NCBI RefSeq assembly: GCF_000815105.2
Contig: NZ_CP010310.2
Coordinates: forward strand, 1,426,001-1,490,000
Direction of reading: 5' to 3'
Source of the DNA: Pandoraea pulmonicola
GTDB lineage: Bacteria; Pseudomonadota; Gammaproteobacteria; Burkholderiales; Burkholderiaceae
Length of the DNA: 64,000 nt
Shown here in pieces: positions 44,906-55,315 of the stretch (within the stretch, counting starts at the first letter, position 1; each line of letters starts with the position of its first letter). The position numbers and the translations under genes were made by a program. The notes under the pieces are model-generated. The model had not been told where the DNA came from. It saw only the letters and a list, made by a program, of their open reading frames with translations, and made no database searches.

Positions 44906-45493
44906 ATGCAACACAACGTCAAGAAGTGGATGTGGCTGCTGCTGGCAGCACCGGCAATGGCAATGGCCCAGCAGAGCGCTCCGCTGGATGCCGAAAAGAA
45001 GGCGGCCATCAAGGATCTGCTCGAGGCTATCGACTCCAGCAAGCTCGTGACCGCCATCGGCGAAGGCGCACAGGCGCAAGCCAAGCAACTGGCTCCGCAA
45101 GTGCTCGAGCGCCAGCTGGTCGAGAACAAGACGTTGAGCGACGCGCAGAAGCAGGCCATCGTGCCGACGCTGCAACAGAACGCCGTGCAGAAGCTGGTTG
45201 ACGGTGCGGGCAAGGTCTTCACGACCGACTCGTTCAAGAACGACGCGGTGCAGGCGCAATACACCGCCTACGGCAAGTACTACACGACCGAAGAAATCAG
45301 GGGTCTGACGGCGTTCTACAAGAGCCCGGTCGGCCAGAAGTACATCAAGGTGCAGGATCAGGTTGGCCAGGAAGTGGTCGGCGGCCTGATGCAGAAGTAC
45401 ATGCCGCAATCGATCGATGCGACCAGCAAGCAGGCTGACGCTGAAATCGCCGCGGCTGCCAAGTCGGCACCGAAGGCTCCGGCCAAGAAGTAA
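44906..45493 (+). CDS. DUF2059 domain periplasmic protein
   Basis: 195 residues from the ATG at 44906 (a GTG at 44894 is also in frame). Signal peptide ends AMAMA. Mature helices include LDAEKKAAIKDLLEAIDSSK and YGKYYTTEEIRGLTAFYKSP, the DUF2059 hallmark, and a lysine/alanine/proline-rich tail. Function unknown. It follows gyrA and has its own terminator. Confidence 0.85.
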   Translation: MQHNVKKWMWLLLAAPAMAMAQQSAPLDAEKKAAIKDLLEAIDSSKLVTAIGEGAQAQAKQLAPQVLERQLVENKTLSDAQKQAIVPTLQQNAVQKLVDGAGKVFTTDSFKNDAVQAQYTAYGKYYTTEEIRGLTAFYKSPVGQKYIKVQDQVGQEVVGGLMQKYMPQSIDATSKQADAEIAAAAKSAPKAPAKK

Positions 45494-45537
45494 ATTCGGT
45501 CCGATTTCGGCGGGCGCCGCCGGGATTGACCGATAAT

Positions 45538-45569
45538 GGCCGTTTGCGAGCGATCGCAAACGGCCTTTT
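45538..45569 (+). terminator. Terminator after the DUF2059 gene
   Basis: Perfect 12-bp stem GGCCGTTTGCGA / TCGCAAACGGCC, GCGA loop and TTTT; 44 bases beyond the stop. Confidence 0.9.
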
Positions 45570-45721
45570 GCATTGGCGAAACCAATCGGCTGATTCCGCT
45601 CGGAATTTTCCGGGAAGCGGATCATCCTGCGCCGGAAATGCCGCCAGGCTTCGCACCTGAAGCGCAACTGGCGGTATAGTTGGTCTTTATCGCCGCCGCG
45701 CCGCCGAATTATCGTCGAGAC

Positions 45722-45772
45722 GTGAAACGCAAGCCGCCCGGGTTTCTGTCCGCCGGCTTGCGTTTCACTTTT
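45722..45772 (+). promoter_or_regulatory. Terminator-like leader hairpin upstream of serC
   Basis: Perfect 15-bp arms GTGAAACGCAAGCCG and CGGCTTGCGTTTCAC, 17-base loop, then TTTT, ending 16 bases before the serC ATG. A separate terminator already ends the upstream gene, so this second one lies in the serC leader and could act as an attenuator or as a 5' stabilising stem. Confidence 0.65.
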
Positions 45773-45788
45773 ACTGCAGCAAACGATT

Positions 45789-46901
45789 ATGACGCGCGCT
45801 TTCAATTTTGCCGCCGGTCCGGCGGCGTTGCCTACCGAGGTGCTCGCGCAGGCGGCCGAGGAAATGCTCGACTGGCAAGGGGCCGGTATGGGCGTGATGG
45901 AGATGAGCCATCGCGGCCGCGAGTTCATGAGCATTCTGGCGCAGGCGCAAGCCGACCTGCGCGAACTGCTGGCAGTGCCCGAGAACTACCGCATTCTGTT
46001 CATGCAGGGCGGCGCGCTCGCCGAGAACGCCCTGATCCCGATGAACTTGCTTGGAGGGGCGCGTGCGGCGGAGCGTCGCACGGCCGATTACGTCGTCACG
46101 GGCTCGTGGTCGGTCAAGTCGCAGAAGGAAGCGCGCAAGTATTGCGAGGTCAACATCGCGGCGAGCACGGAGGACGAGAAGTTCACGCGTCTGCCGCGGA
46201 TGGACGAGTGGCGGTTGTCGAAGGATCCCGCCTACGTGCACATCTGCACGAACGAAACCATTCACGGCGTCGAGTACTTCTGGACGCCTGATCTGGCCGC
46301 CGCCGGTCTACCGGACACGCCGCTCGTCGCCGACGTCTCGTCGCACATCCTGTCGCGTCCGATGGACGTGTCGAAGTTCGGTGTGATGTACGGTGGGGCG
46401 CAGAAGAACATCGGCCCGTCGGGGCTGACGGTCGTCATCGTGCGTGACGATCTGCTGGGCCGCGCATTGCCGATCACGCCGAGCGCGTTCGACTGGAAGA
46501 TCGTTGCGGAAAACGATTCGATGTACAACACGCCGCCGACTTATGCGATCTACATTGCCGGTCTGGTGTTCCAGTGGCTCAAGCGTCAGGGTGGGCTGGC
46601 GGCGATGGACGCGCAGAACAAGGCGAAGGCGGAATTGTTGTATGGCTATCTCGACGGCAGCGATTTCTACCGTACGTCGGTGGCGGCCGACTGCCGCTCA
46701 CGCATGAACGTGCCGTTCTTCCTGCATGACGACGCACTGAACGAAGCTTTCCTGGCCGGCGCTCGCGAGCGCGGCCTGCTGCAGCTCAAGGGCCACAAGT
46801 CCGTGGGAGGCATGCGCGCCTCGATTTACAACGCGATGCCGCTCGCCGGCGTCCAGGCGCTGGTCGAATATCTGCGTGAATTCGAACGCAGTCACGGCTG
46901 A
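45789..46901 (+). CDS. serC: Phosphoserine aminotransferase
   Basis: 370 residues. Opening [15 protein letters not shown] and PLP lysine Lys206 in [11 protein letters not shown]. Makes 3-phosphoserine for serine (and the matching step of pyridoxal synthesis). First gene of an aromatic amino acid operon in this family. Confidence 0.97.
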   Translation: MTRAFNFAAGPAALPTEVLAQAAEEMLDWQGAGMGVMEMSHRGREFMSILAQAQADLRELLAVPENYRILFMQGGALAENALIPMNLLGGARAAERRTADYVVTGSWSVKSQKEARKYCEVNIAASTEDEKFTRLPRMDEWRLSKDPAYVHICTNETIHGVEYFWTPDLAAAGLPDTPLVADVSSHILSRPMDVSKFGVMYGGAQKNIGPSGLTVVIVRDDLLGRALPITPSAFDWKIVAENDSMYNTPPTYAIYIAGLVFQWLKRQGGLAAMDAQNKAKAELLYGYLDGSDFYRTSVAADCRSRMNVPFFLHDDALNEAFLAGARERGLLQLKGHKSVGGMRASIYNAMPLAGVQALVEYLREFERSHG

Positions 46902-47022
46902 CGAGGGCGAGCCGCTGGCGTAAAGCGAGTGCCCGGCGTCCCGATATGGGACGTCGAGACCATCGAGGCAGTGCGCCGGGGGCCACCTGACCATGTCCCA
47001 TCGTAAGAAGACAATACGCTCC

Positions 47023-48105
47023 ATGGATGACGATCTGAATGCATCGCTGCGCCCGCTGCGCGAAAAAATCGATGCTATCGACGCGCAGTTGCTCAAGCTG
47101 CTCAATCAACGTGCGGCCATCGCGCTGGAAGTCGGCGAGGTCAAGAAGCGTTTCGGCGCGCCGGTGTTCCGGCCGGAGCGCGAGCTGCAGGTGATTTCAC
47201 GTCTGCAGCAGGCGAACGATGGACCGTTGTACGGCGACAATCTGGCGTCCATCTGGCGCGAGATCATGTCGGCAAGCCGAGCGCTGGAGAAGGTCATGAC
47301 CGTGGCCTATCTGGGGCCGGCGGGAACGTACAGCGAACAGGCTGCTTTCTCCTATTTCGGTCAGAGCGTGAAGGGCCTGCCGTGCCCGTCGCTCGATGAG
47401 GTGTTCCGCGCCGTCGAGGCCGGCAGCGCCGACTTTGGCGTCGTGCCGGTCGAGAATTCGACCGAAGGCGTGGTCTCGCGCACGCTCGACCTGCTGCTGC
47501 AAAGCCCGCTGACCATTGGCGGCGAAGTGGCGCTGCCGATTCATCACAATCTGATGTCGCAGTCCGGCACGCTCGATGGCGTAACGCGCATCTGCTCGCA
47601 CGCTCAGTCTCTCGCGCAGTGCCAGCACTGGCTGTCGGCGCACTTCCCGAAGCTCGAGCGGCAAGCGGTGTCGAGCAACGCCGAAGCGGCGCGCATGGCG
47701 TCCGCCGATCCGGGCGTTGCGGCGATTGCCGGCGAGTCGGCGGCCACGCAATATGGCTTGCAGATCGCGTTTTCGCATGTGCAGGACGACCCGCACAACC
47801 GCACGCGCTTCGTCGTGATCGGCACGCAGGATCCGGCCCCGAGCGGTCACGATCAGACGTCGCTGATCCTGTCGGTGCCCAACCGTGCCGGTGCCGTGGT
47901 CGCGCTGCTCGAGCCGCTCGCGAACAACGGCGTTTCGATGACCCGTTTCGAATCCCGTCCGGCCAAGAGTGGTGCGTGGGAGTATTACTTCTACGTCGAC
48001 TTCGAGGGCCACCGTGACGATCCGAACGTCGCCAAGGCGCTCGACGCATTGCGCCAGAATGCGGCCTACTGCAAGGTGCTCGGGTCGTACCCGCGCTCCG
48101 CATGA
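47023..48105 (+). CDS. pheA: Chorismate mutase / prephenate dehydratase
   Basis: 360 residues from the ATG at 47023, the length and opening (MDDDLNASLRPLREKIDAID) of related proteins; the frame is open to 46993. AroQ mutase helix domain to about residue 85, then dehydratase domain (VAYLGPAGTYSEQAA, PVENSTEGVV) and a C-terminal ACT domain (SLILSVPNRAGAV, FESRP) for phenylalanine feedback. Stop overlaps tyrA. Confidence 0.95.
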   Translation: MDDDLNASLRPLREKIDAIDAQLLKLLNQRAAIALEVGEVKKRFGAPVFRPERELQVISRLQQANDGPLYGDNLASIWREIMSASRALEKVMTVAYLGPAGTYSEQAAFSYFGQSVKGLPCPSLDEVFRAVEAGSADFGVVPVENSTEGVVSRTLDLLLQSPLTIGGEVALPIHHNLMSQSGTLDGVTRICSHAQSLAQCQHWLSAHFPKLERQAVSSNAEAARMASADPGVAAIAGESAATQYGLQIAFSHVQDDPHNRTRFVVIGTQDPAPSGHDQTSLILSVPNRAGAVVALLEPLANNGVSMTRFESRPAKSGAWEYYFYVDFEGHRDDPNVAKALDALRQNAAYCKVLGSYPRSA

Positions 48106-48983
48106 ACGCCATGCGTGTGAACAAACTCGTCATATGCGGCGTCGGCCTGATTGGCGGCTCGCTCGCGCGCGCGCTCAAGGCGGCGGATGCGGTTGGCGAA
48201 GTCGTCGGTGTCGGACGCAGTGAAGCGTCGCTGGTGCGCGCGTGCGAGCTCGGTGTGATCGATCGTGCCGCCACGTCGATGGAAGAGGCTGTGCGCGACG
48301 CCGACATCGTCGTACTGGCTGCGCCGGTGGCGCAAACGCCCGCGTTGCTCGCAGCGATCTGCCCGCACCTCGGCGGCAACACGCTGGTGACCGACGCGGG
48401 CAGCACGAAGAGCGACGCCGTGGCCGCAGCCCGGGCCGCGCTTGGCGGTGACGCATGGCGCTTCGTGCCCGGGCATCCGATTGCTGGCGCGGAACTGTCC
48501 GGGGTAGACGCCGCAAAGGCCGATCTCTATCGCGATCGGCGTGTGGTGCTGTGTCCGCAGCCGGACAACCGGATCGAAGACGTCGCGCGCGTGCGTGCCA
48601 TGTGGGAGGCCGCCGGCGCACGCGTGTCCGAAATGTCCGAGAGGCAGCATGATCGCGTTTTCGCGTCGGTCAGTCATTTGCCGCACGTCTTGTCGTATGC
48701 ACTCATCGCGCAGATTCTCGACGCCCCCGATGCCACGCTGAAGTTCGGTTTTGCGGGCGGTGGCTTTCGCGACTTCACGCGCATCGCCGCGTCGAATCCG
48801 GAGATGTGGCGCGATATCTGCGTGGCCAATCGCGACGCACTGCTTGCCGAACTCGATGGCTATCTCGCCACGCTCGGTACGCTGCGCCAACTGATCGATG
48901 CCGGCGACGGCGCTGGTCTCGAGGCTGTCTTCGCTCGCACGAGTCAGGCGCGAACGGACTGGGCCAAGCAACAGGAAAGGTAA
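48102..48983 (+). CDS. tyrA: Prephenate dehydrogenase
   Basis: 293 residues, start coupled to pheA by ATGA. Rossmann motif [13 protein letters not shown] near residues 13-25; [39 protein letters not shown]-linked oxidative decarboxylation in tyrosine synthesis. No C-terminal ACT domain. Stop TAA shares its last A with the aroA ATG. Confidence 0.95.
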   Translation: MNAMRVNKLVICGVGLIGGSLARALKAADAVGEVVGVGRSEASLVRACELGVIDRAATSMEEAVRDADIVVLAAPVAQTPALLAAICPHLGGNTLVTDAGSTKSDAVAAARAALGGDAWRFVPGHPIAGAELSGVDAAKADLYRDRRVVLCPQPDNRIEDVARVRAMWEAAGARVSEMSERQHDRVFASVSHLPHVLSYALIAQILDAPDATLKFGFAGGGFRDFTRIAASNPEMWRDICVANRDALLAELDGYLATLGTLRQLIDAGDGAGLEAVFARTSQARTDWAKQQER

Positions 48984-50305
48984 TGGAAACGCTCGATCTC
49001 GGCCCATACGGCCACGCCGAAGGCACGCTGCGCCTGCCCGGCTCGAAAAGTATCTCGAACCGTGTGCTGCTGCTTGCTGCGCTTTCGCGCGGCACCACCC
49101 GCGTGCGGGATCTGCTGGCCTCGGACGATACGCAAGTCATGCTCGACGCGCTGTCCGCGCTTGGCGTGACGTGCACGCAGGTCGGCGACACGCGTGACTT
49201 TGTCGTCGAAGGGTGTGGCGGCGAATTTCCGGTGAAGGCGGCCAAGCTGTTCATGGGCAATGCCGGTACGGCCATTCGCCCACTGACGGCCGCGCTTTCA
49301 CTCAGTCACGGCGACTATGAGATCTCGGGCGTGGCGCGTATGCACGAGCGCCCGATCGGCGATCTGGTGGACGGCCTGCGACAACTCGGCGCCCACATCG
49401 ACTATCTCGGCAATCCGGGCTATCCGCCTTTGCACATCAAGCCGGCCGAGGTTGCCGCGCCTACCGCTCCGATTCGGGTGCGCGGCGACGTGTCGAGCCA
49501 GTTCCTCACGGCGTTGCTGCTCACGCTGCCCCTGCTGCCGTCGGCTTCGGGCGAGATCGTCGTGGAAGTGGATGGTGAACTGATTTCCAAGCCGTATATC
49601 GACATCACGCTGCGTCTGTTGCGTCGTTTCGGCATCGACGTTCGACAGGACGGATGGTCGCGCTTCACATTGCCGGCGGCCGGCACCGACGGTCCGAAAT
49701 ACCGCAGTCCCGATGAGATCCGGGTGGAGGGCGATGCGTCGTCGGCGTCGTATTTTCTGGCGGCGGGTGCTATCGGTGGTGGCCCGATGCGTGTGGAAGG
49801 CGTCGGGCGCGACAGCATTCAGGGCGATGTGCGCTTCGTCGATGCCCTCGCAGCGATGGGGGCGCGCATCACGTTGCACGACGATGCGATCGAGGTGAGC
49901 GGCGTCGACACACCGAGCGGCAAGCTGCGAGCGCTCGATATGGACTTCAATCACATTCCCGATGCCGCCATGACGATCGCCGTCGCAGCGCTTTTCGCCG
50001 ACGGCACGACCACGTTGCGCAATATCGCGAGCTGGCGTGTGAAGGAAACCGACCGGCTCACGGCAATGGCGACCGAACTGCGCAAGGTCGGGGCGATCGT
50101 GGAGGAGGGGGCGGACTATCTGCGTGTGACGCCTCCCGCGGCGCTCACGCCGAATGCGGCCATCGACACGTACGACGATCATCGCATGGCGATGTGCTTC
50201 TCGTTGGTGAGCCTCGGCGGTGTACCGGTGACGATCAACGACCCGAAGTGCGTGGGCAAGACGTTTCCGACGTATTTCACCGAGTTCGCGCGCGTCGCGT
50301 CCTAG
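48983..50305 (+). CDS. aroA: EPSP synthase (3-phosphoshikimate 1-carboxyvinyltransferase)
   Basis: 440 residues from the ATG at 48983 with AGGAAAGG directly upstream. [17 protein letters not shown] near the N-terminus, [14 protein letters not shown] in the PEP/glyphosate site and [10 protein letters not shown] late. The GNAGTAIRP form is the class I, glyphosate-sensitive pattern. Confidence 0.96.
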   Translation: METLDLGPYGHAEGTLRLPGSKSISNRVLLLAALSRGTTRVRDLLASDDTQVMLDALSALGVTCTQVGDTRDFVVEGCGGEFPVKAAKLFMGNAGTAIRPLTAALSLSHGDYEISGVARMHERPIGDLVDGLRQLGAHIDYLGNPGYPPLHIKPAEVAAPTAPIRVRGDVSSQFLTALLLTLPLLPSASGEIVVEVDGELISKPYIDITLRLLRRFGIDVRQDGWSRFTLPAAGTDGPKYRSPDEIRVEGDASSASYFLAAGAIGGGPMRVEGVGRDSIQGDVRFVDALAAMGARITLHDDAIEVSGVDTPSGKLRALDMDFNHIPDAAMTIAVAALFADGTTTLRNIASWRVKETDRLTAMATELRKVGAIVEEGADYLRVTPPAALTPNAAIDTYDDHRMAMCFSLVSLGGVPVTINDPKCVGKTFPTYFTEFARVAS

Positions 50306-50469
50306 TGCGGCATGGCAGGCGTCTGCGCGATGGCGCGGACGTCAGCCTCCGATGTGCCGGTGGCGCGTCGATCCGGCCGACACGAGCCTTGGCGTCGCCA
50401 ACGGCGCCGGCATCGCTGACGTCACCGACGACACAGCCGACACTTCTTGCGTCGCTTAGCCCTGTCCTG

Positions 50470-51795
50470 TTATCCCGTGAGCGTTTGCCAGAGCAGAAGT
50501 GCGTTGAGTGCTACGATCGCGCCGGTAATGACCCACGCGAACGCCAATAGTGCGCCCCGTACGCGCCACTCACCCATGAGCCCCGCGTCGCCGGCAAAGC
50601 GCACCAGCGGGACGACGGCAAACGGCAGTTGCAGACTCAGCACGACCTGACTGAAGACCAGCAGATTGGTCGTCTGCGCTTCGCCGCCGTGGCTGACGAT
50701 CAGCAGCGCCGGTAGCAGCGCCAGCCCGCGCGTGACCAATGCGCGTTGCCAGGGCTTCATGCGCAGATTCAGAAAACCCTCCATCGTGACTTGCCCTGCG
50801 AGCGTGGCCGTGACCGTCGAGTTCAGGCCGCATGCGAGCAGCGCCACGGCGAACATCGCGCCTGCCCATTGGCTGCCGAGCAGCGGTGCCAACAGCTTGT
50901 GCGCGTCGCCAAGCGACTCGACGCCCGTATTGCCGCTTGCATGAAATACGGCCGCGGCGAGAATCAGCAGCGCCGCGTTGATCAGGAACGCGAAGCCAAG
51001 CGAAAGCGTCGTGTCCCAATGGGTGGCGCGCAGGGCGCGTCGCAACGTCACCGGCGAGCGGTCGGGCATGGCGTCGCCGCGCATGCGCAGCAGCGCCGAG
51101 TGCAGGTAGAGATTGTGCGGCATGACCGTCGCGCCGAGGATGCCCGTCGCGAGCCACAGCATGCCGGCTTGCGCCACGATCTCGCTGCGCGGTCGCAGGC
51201 CTGCCGCTGCGGCGTCCCAGTCGGGATGAGCGAGCGCCAACTGCGCGACGAAGCAGCCCGCTGTGAGCAGAATCAACGCGGCGACCGCACCTTCGAGGCG
51301 GCGTTGTCCGAAATCTTGCAGGACGAGCATGCCGAAGGCCAGGGTGCCGGCGAGCACGACGCCCGCGGGCAGCGATACGCCGAACAGGAGCTGGAGCGCC
51401 ACCGCGCTCCCGATGATCTCCGCGAGGTCGCACGCGACGATGGCGATCTCACAGAGCGCCCACAACGCCAGCGAAGTGCGGCGGCTATACTGGCTACGGG
51501 AGAGTTGAGCGAGATCGCGTCCGGTAACGAGGCCGACGCGCGCCGCCAGCCATTGCAGCAACAGCGCCATCACGCTCGAGAGCAGGACGACGCTCAATAA
51601 TGTGTAGCCGTAGCGTGCACCTCCGGCGATGGCGGTGGCCCAGTTGCCGGGGTCCATATAGCCGACGGCAATGAGGGTGCCCGCACCGGCGAACCCCATC
51701 CAGCCCCGGCCTGGGCGCGTGGTGTTCCGGGCGTCGAACGGCGGTCCCCATTCGGGGCCGGCTAAGGGATAATCGCGGCTTTGCATGTCGGTCAC
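50470..51795 (-). CDS. mntH: Nramp-family Mn(II)/Fe(II) proton symporter
   Basis: 441 residues from a GTG at 51795 (AGGAAG site); Met4 at 51786 is an alternative. About 11 membrane helices. The metal site is complete: DPGN in the first helix ([14 protein letters not shown]) and MPHN in the sixth ([16 protein letters not shown]). Reads away from cmk behind a shared 100-base gap with a Fur-type box, so expression is probably iron- or manganese-regulated. Confidence 0.93.
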   Translation of the reverse strand: MTDMQSRDYPLAGPEWGPPFDARNTTRPGRGWMGFAGAGTLIAVGYMDPGNWATAIAGGARYGYTLLSVVLLSSVMALLLQWLAARVGLVTGRDLAQLSRSQYSRRTSLALWALCEIAIVACDLAEIIGSAVALQLLFGVSLPAGVVLAGTLAFGMLVLQDFGQRRLEGAVAALILLTAGCFVAQLALAHPDWDAAAAGLRPRSEIVAQAGMLWLATGILGATVMPHNLYLHSALLRMRGDAMPDRSPVTLRRALRATHWDTTLSLGFAFLINAALLILAAAVFHASGNTGVESLGDAHKLLAPLLGSQWAGAMFAVALLACGLNSTVTATLAGQVTMEGFLNLRMKPWQRALVTRGLALLPALLIVSHGGEAQTTNLLVFSQVVLSLQLPFAVVPLVRFAGDAGLMGEWRVRGALLAFAWVITGAIVALNALLLWQTLTG

Positions 51796-51826
51796 GTCTT
51801 CCTGGGCGCCGGTGGCGTCTTTTAAT

Positions 51827-51847
51827 AAATGATAATCATTATCATTT
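51827..51847. promoter_or_regulatory. Fur-type box
   Basis: AAATGATAATCATTATCATT T is a near-perfect 21-bp palindrome with 10-bp arms around one base and contains overlapping GATAAT hexamers of the classical Fur (or MntR-like) site. It starts 32 bases upstream of the mntH start and ends 50 bases before cmk. Confidence 0.85.
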
Positions 51848-51896
51848 AAAAGGGAAGTTTTATTTTTTGTTGTATTGGATAGACAGAGACGAAGGA

Positions 51897-52592
51897 ATGC
51901 CTGATTTGACGGTGATGGACGACCCGATTCCGGTCATTACGGTGGATGGCCCGACGGCGTCCGGCAAGGGCACGGTGGCGCACCGCGTGGCCGACGCGCT
52001 GGGCTTTCACTATCTTGACAGCGGCGCGCTGTATCGACTGACGGCGCTGGCGAGCACCCGTCACGGGATCGACTCGGATGACGTCGGGGCGCTCACGGTG
52101 CTGGCCGAAACGCTTGACGTGCGTTTTCGCGATCAGCGCGTGTGGCTGGCTGGCGAGGATGTGACGGACGCGATCCGGGCCGAGGCCATCGGCAACCGGG
52201 CGTCGGGCATCGCGGTGCACAAGGCGGTGCGCCAGGCGCTGGTGGGCCTGCAGCGCGGCTTCAAGACCGCGCCGGGCCTGGTCGCTGACGGCCGCGACAT
52301 GGGCACGGTGATCTTCCCGGAAGCCGATCTCAAGGTGTTTTTGACCGCCACCGCGGAGGCGCGTGCCGAGAGGCGGTATAAGCAATTGATAGAAAAAGGA
52401 TTTTCTGCTAACATAGACAGTCTCATGCTGGATCTTGAGGCGCGCGATGCGCGGGATCGTACCCGTGCCGAGGCGCCGTTGCGGCCGGCAGAGGGTGCGC
52501 GAGTGCTCGATACGTCGGGGCTCAACGTCGATCAGGCGGTGGCTCAGGTGCTCGAATGGTTCGCACAGGTGCAGTACCCGCAAGGCGCCTGA
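51897..52592 (+). CDS. cmk: Cytidylate kinase
   Basis: 231 residues from the ATG at 51897, which gives the usual short lead before [17 protein letters not shown] (P-loop). A TTG at 51867 with AGGGAAG upstream could extend it by 10 residues. Further signature [20 protein letters not shown] and RAERRYKQL. Phosphorylates CMP and dCMP; precedes rpsA as in most proteobacteria. Confidence 0.95.
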   Translation: MPDLTVMDDPIPVITVDGPTASGKGTVAHRVADALGFHYLDSGALYRLTALASTRHGIDSDDVGALTVLAETLDVRFRDQRVWLAGEDVTDAIRAEAIGNRASGIAVHKAVRQALVGLQRGFKTAPGLVADGRDMGTVIFPEADLKVFLTATAEARAERRYKQLIEKGFSANIDSLMLDLEARDARDRTRAEAPLRPAEGARVLDTSGLNVDQAVAQVLEWFAQVQYPQGA

Positions 52593-52706
52593 CCGGGTGT
52601 TTCATGCAGTCATCCGGCCCGGCTTTGTTTAACCTTTAACCCAACCGTTGTACGTGAACGTCAGCCCCCCTTCGGGAGACGAACGTCAACGGCGTAATCC
52701 ACTTTT

Positions 52707-54410
52707 ATGTCCGACCTGCAAACCTCGACCAACGAATCTTTCGCGGCGCTTTTCGAAGAGTCGCTCTCCCGTCAAGACATGCGTGCTGGTGAAGTCATCA
52801 GCGCAGAAGTCGTGCGGGTTGACCACAACTTCGTGGTCGTCAACGCCGGCCTCAAGTCCGAAGCGTACATCCCCATCGAAGAATTCCTGAATGATCAGGG
52901 CGAGGTCGAAGTTCAGGCCGGCGACTTTGTTTCCGTGGCGATCGACGCCCTGGAAAACGGCTATGGCGACACCGTGCTGTCGCGCGACAAGGCCAAGCGT
53001 CTGGCCTCGTGGCTGCAACTGGAAAAGGCCCTGGAATCGGGCGACCTCGTGACCGGTACGATCACCGGCAAGGTCAAGGGCGGTCTGACCGTGATGGTCA
53101 ACGGCATCCGTGCATTCCTGCCGGGTTCGCTGGTTGACACGCGTCCGGTCAAGGACACGACCCCGTACGAAGGCAAGACCCTCGAATTCAAGGTCATCAA
53201 GCTCGACCGCAAGCGCAACAACGTTGTGCTCTCGCGCCGTGCCGTGATCGAAGCCACGCAGGGTGAAGAGCGCGCCAAGCTGCTCGAAACGCTCAAGGAA
53301 GGCGCGATCGTCAAGGGCGTGGTCAAGAACATCACCGACTACGGTGCGTTCGTCGACCTCGGCGGTATCGACGGCCTGCTGCACATCACCGACATCGCAT
53401 GGCGTCGCGTGCGTCACCCGAGCGAAGTTCTGTCGGTTGGCCAGGAAGTCACCGCCAAGATCCTCAAGTTCGATCAGGAAAAGGGCCGCGTCTCGCTGGG
53501 CGTCAAGCAACTCGGCGAAGATCCGTGGGAAGGCATCGCTCGCCGCTACCCGCAAGGCACCCGCCTGTTCGGCAAGGTCACCAACATCACCGACTACGGC
53601 GCGTTCGTCGAAGTGGAATCGGGCATCGAAGGCCTGGTTCACGTGTCGGAAATGGACTGGACCAACAAGAACGTTGCCCCGACCAAGGTTGTCCAGCTGG
53701 GCGACGAAGTCGAAGTCATGGTGCTCGAGATCGACGAAGACCGTCGTCGTATCAGCCTCGGCATGAAGCAGTGCAAGCCGAACCCGTGGGATGACTTCTC
53801 GCGCAACTTCAAGAAGGGCGACAAGATCAAGGGCGCGATCAAGTCGATCACCGACTTCGGCGTGTTCATCGGTCTGCCTGGCGGCATCGACGGCCTGGTC
53901 CACCTCTCGGACCTGTCGTGGAGCGAAGCTGGCGAAGAAGCCGTGCGCAAGTACAAGAAGGGCGACGAAGTCGAAGCCGTGGTTCTGGGCATCGACGTCG
54001 AGAAGGAGCGCATCTCGCTGGGTATCAAGCAGCTCGAAGGCGATCCGTTCAACACCTTCGTGGCCATCAACGACAAGGGCTCGATCGTCAACGGTACGGT
54101 CAAGTCGGTTGATGCCAAGGGCGCCGTCGTGTCGCTGGGTGAGGATGTCGAAGGCTACCTGCGCGCTTCGGAAATCTCGCAAGACCGAGTGGAAGATGCT
54201 CGCAACGTGCTCAAGGATGGTGACGCCGTCAACGTGATGATCGTCAACATCGACCGCAAGTCGCGCAACATCAACCTGTCGATCAAGGCTAAGGATTCGG
54301 CTGAACAGCAAGAAGCGATGAGCAAGCTGTCGTCGGATAGCTCGGCAGCGAGCGGCACCACGAACCTGGGTGCGCTGCTCAAGGCCAAGCTGGATAGCCA
54401 GAATCAGTAA
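52707..54410 (+). CDS. rpsA: 30S ribosomal protein S1
   Basis: 567 residues with six S1 RNA-binding domains in order; repeated landmarks are [37 protein letters not shown] and [19 protein letters not shown]. Helps unfold mRNA on the ribosome. The 114-base leader contains CCCCCCTTCGGGAG, a possible autoregulatory structure of modest strength. Confidence 0.98.
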   Translation: MSDLQTSTNESFAALFEESLSRQDMRAGEVISAEVVRVDHNFVVVNAGLKSEAYIPIEEFLNDQGEVEVQAGDFVSVAIDALENGYGDTVLSRDKAKRLASWLQLEKALESGDLVTGTITGKVKGGLTVMVNGIRAFLPGSLVDTRPVKDTTPYEGKTLEFKVIKLDRKRNNVVLSRRAVIEATQGEERAKLLETLKEGAIVKGVVKNITDYGAFVDLGGIDGLLHITDIAWRRVRHPSEVLSVGQEVTAKILKFDQEKGRVSLGVKQLGEDPWEGIARRYPQGTRLFGKVTNITDYGAFVEVESGIEGLVHVSEMDWTNKNVAPTKVVQLGDEVEVMVLEIDEDRRRISLGMKQCKPNPWDDFSRNFKKGDKIKGAIKSITDFGVFIGLPGGIDGLVHLSDLSWSEAGEEAVRKYKKGDEVEAVVLGIDVEKERISLGIKQLEGDPFNTFVAINDKGSIVNGTVKSVDAKGAVVSLGEDVEGYLRASEISQDRVEDARNVLKDGDAVNVMIVNIDRKSRNINLSIKAKDSAEQQEAMSKLSSDSSAASGTTNLGALLKAKLDSQNQ

Positions 54411-54422
54411 GGTCCAAGGCCT

Positions 54423-54716
54423 ATGACCAAGTCTGAATTGGTCAACCAGTTGGCGGCGCGGTTTCCCCAGTTGGTGCTCAAGGACGCCGATTTCGCGGTG
54501 AAGACGATTCTCGACGCGATGGCTGACGCGCTTGCGCGCGGTCATCGAATCGAGATCCGCGGTTTCGGTAGCTTTGGGCTCAACCGTCGGCCACCGCGCG
54601 TCGGCCGCAACCCCAAGTCGGGCGAGAAGGTGATGGTGCCGGAGAAATTCGTGCCGCACTTCAAGCCTGGCAAGGAGTTGCGAGAGCGGGTTGATCACAA
54701 GGCGTCGGACCAATAA
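54423..54716 (+). CDS. ihfB: Integration host factor beta subunit
   Basis: 97 residues, [20 protein letters not shown] opening, beta-arm core [20 protein letters not shown] and [13 protein letters not shown] fold that bends DNA at specific sites. 12 bases after rpsA, the standard order, and closed by a terminator. Confidence 0.96.
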   Translation: MTKSELVNQLAARFPQLVLKDADFAVKTILDAMADALARGHRIEIRGFGSFGLNRRPPRVGRNPKSGEKVMVPEKFVPHFKPGKELRERVDHKASDQ

Positions 54717-54744
54717 GGCCCTTTGGGATCCACTACGCAAGAAA

Positions 54745-54766
54745 AGCGCCCTCGGGCGCTTTTTTT
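54745..54766 (+). terminator. Terminator after ihfB
   Basis: AGCGCC / GGCGCT stem with CTCG loop and seven T; ends the serC-ihfB block. Confidence 0.88.
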
Positions 54767-54955
54767 GCATCTGGCGCCTGCTTGTGCACGCAATTGCCGG
54801 AAATGCGAAGCGCGTTGCAGGAACGACGCCTCTCAGGGCACATCCGGTACAATACGCGCACGTGCCGGCCCGGCGCGGCGACGGCATTCAGGCGGCGTGT
54901 GCGGGCGGTTCAAATCGCAAAACATACGGCAGGCCTGCCGCAGGAGCCTTTCGGC

Positions 54956-55249
54956 ATGAAGCTGATTGTTTGGATTGTTCGTCTCATCGTGTTCGTGGTG
55001 TTGCTGTGTCTCGCGCTCGCCAACACGGGCGAGGTCACGTTGAACCTGTTCCTGGGCCATACGTGGACGGCGCCGCTCATCATGATTGGCCTGGCGTTTT
55101 TCGTGGTGGGAGGCATCATTGGGGTGCTGGCCACGTTACCAAGCCTGATGCGGCAACGTCTCGAACTGCGCCGTACGCGGCGCGATCTGGCCCGCGCCCA
55201 GCGCGACCCCGAGGCGAACGACCAGCCGCCCATGCTGCCGCCGGTCTAA
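54956..55249 (+). CDS. lapA: LapA (DUF1049) inner membrane protein
   Basis: 97 residues from an ATG with CAGGAG upstream. Two membrane helices (LIVWIVRLIVFVVLLCLALA and PLIMIGLAFFVVGGIIGVLA) with ANTGEVTLNLFLG between, then a basic tail. Works with LapB in controlling LpxC turnover. Confidence 0.88.
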   Translation: MKLIVWIVRLIVFVVLLCLALANTGEVTLNLFLGHTWTAPLIMIGLAFFVVGGIIGVLATLPSLMRQRLELRRTRRDLARAQRDPEANDQPPMLPPV

Positions 55250-55315
55250 GGCGACGACGGCACGGCGCGCGATTCTCGCCAACTTCATCGACTGTTTCAA
55301 CGACAACACGCATTC

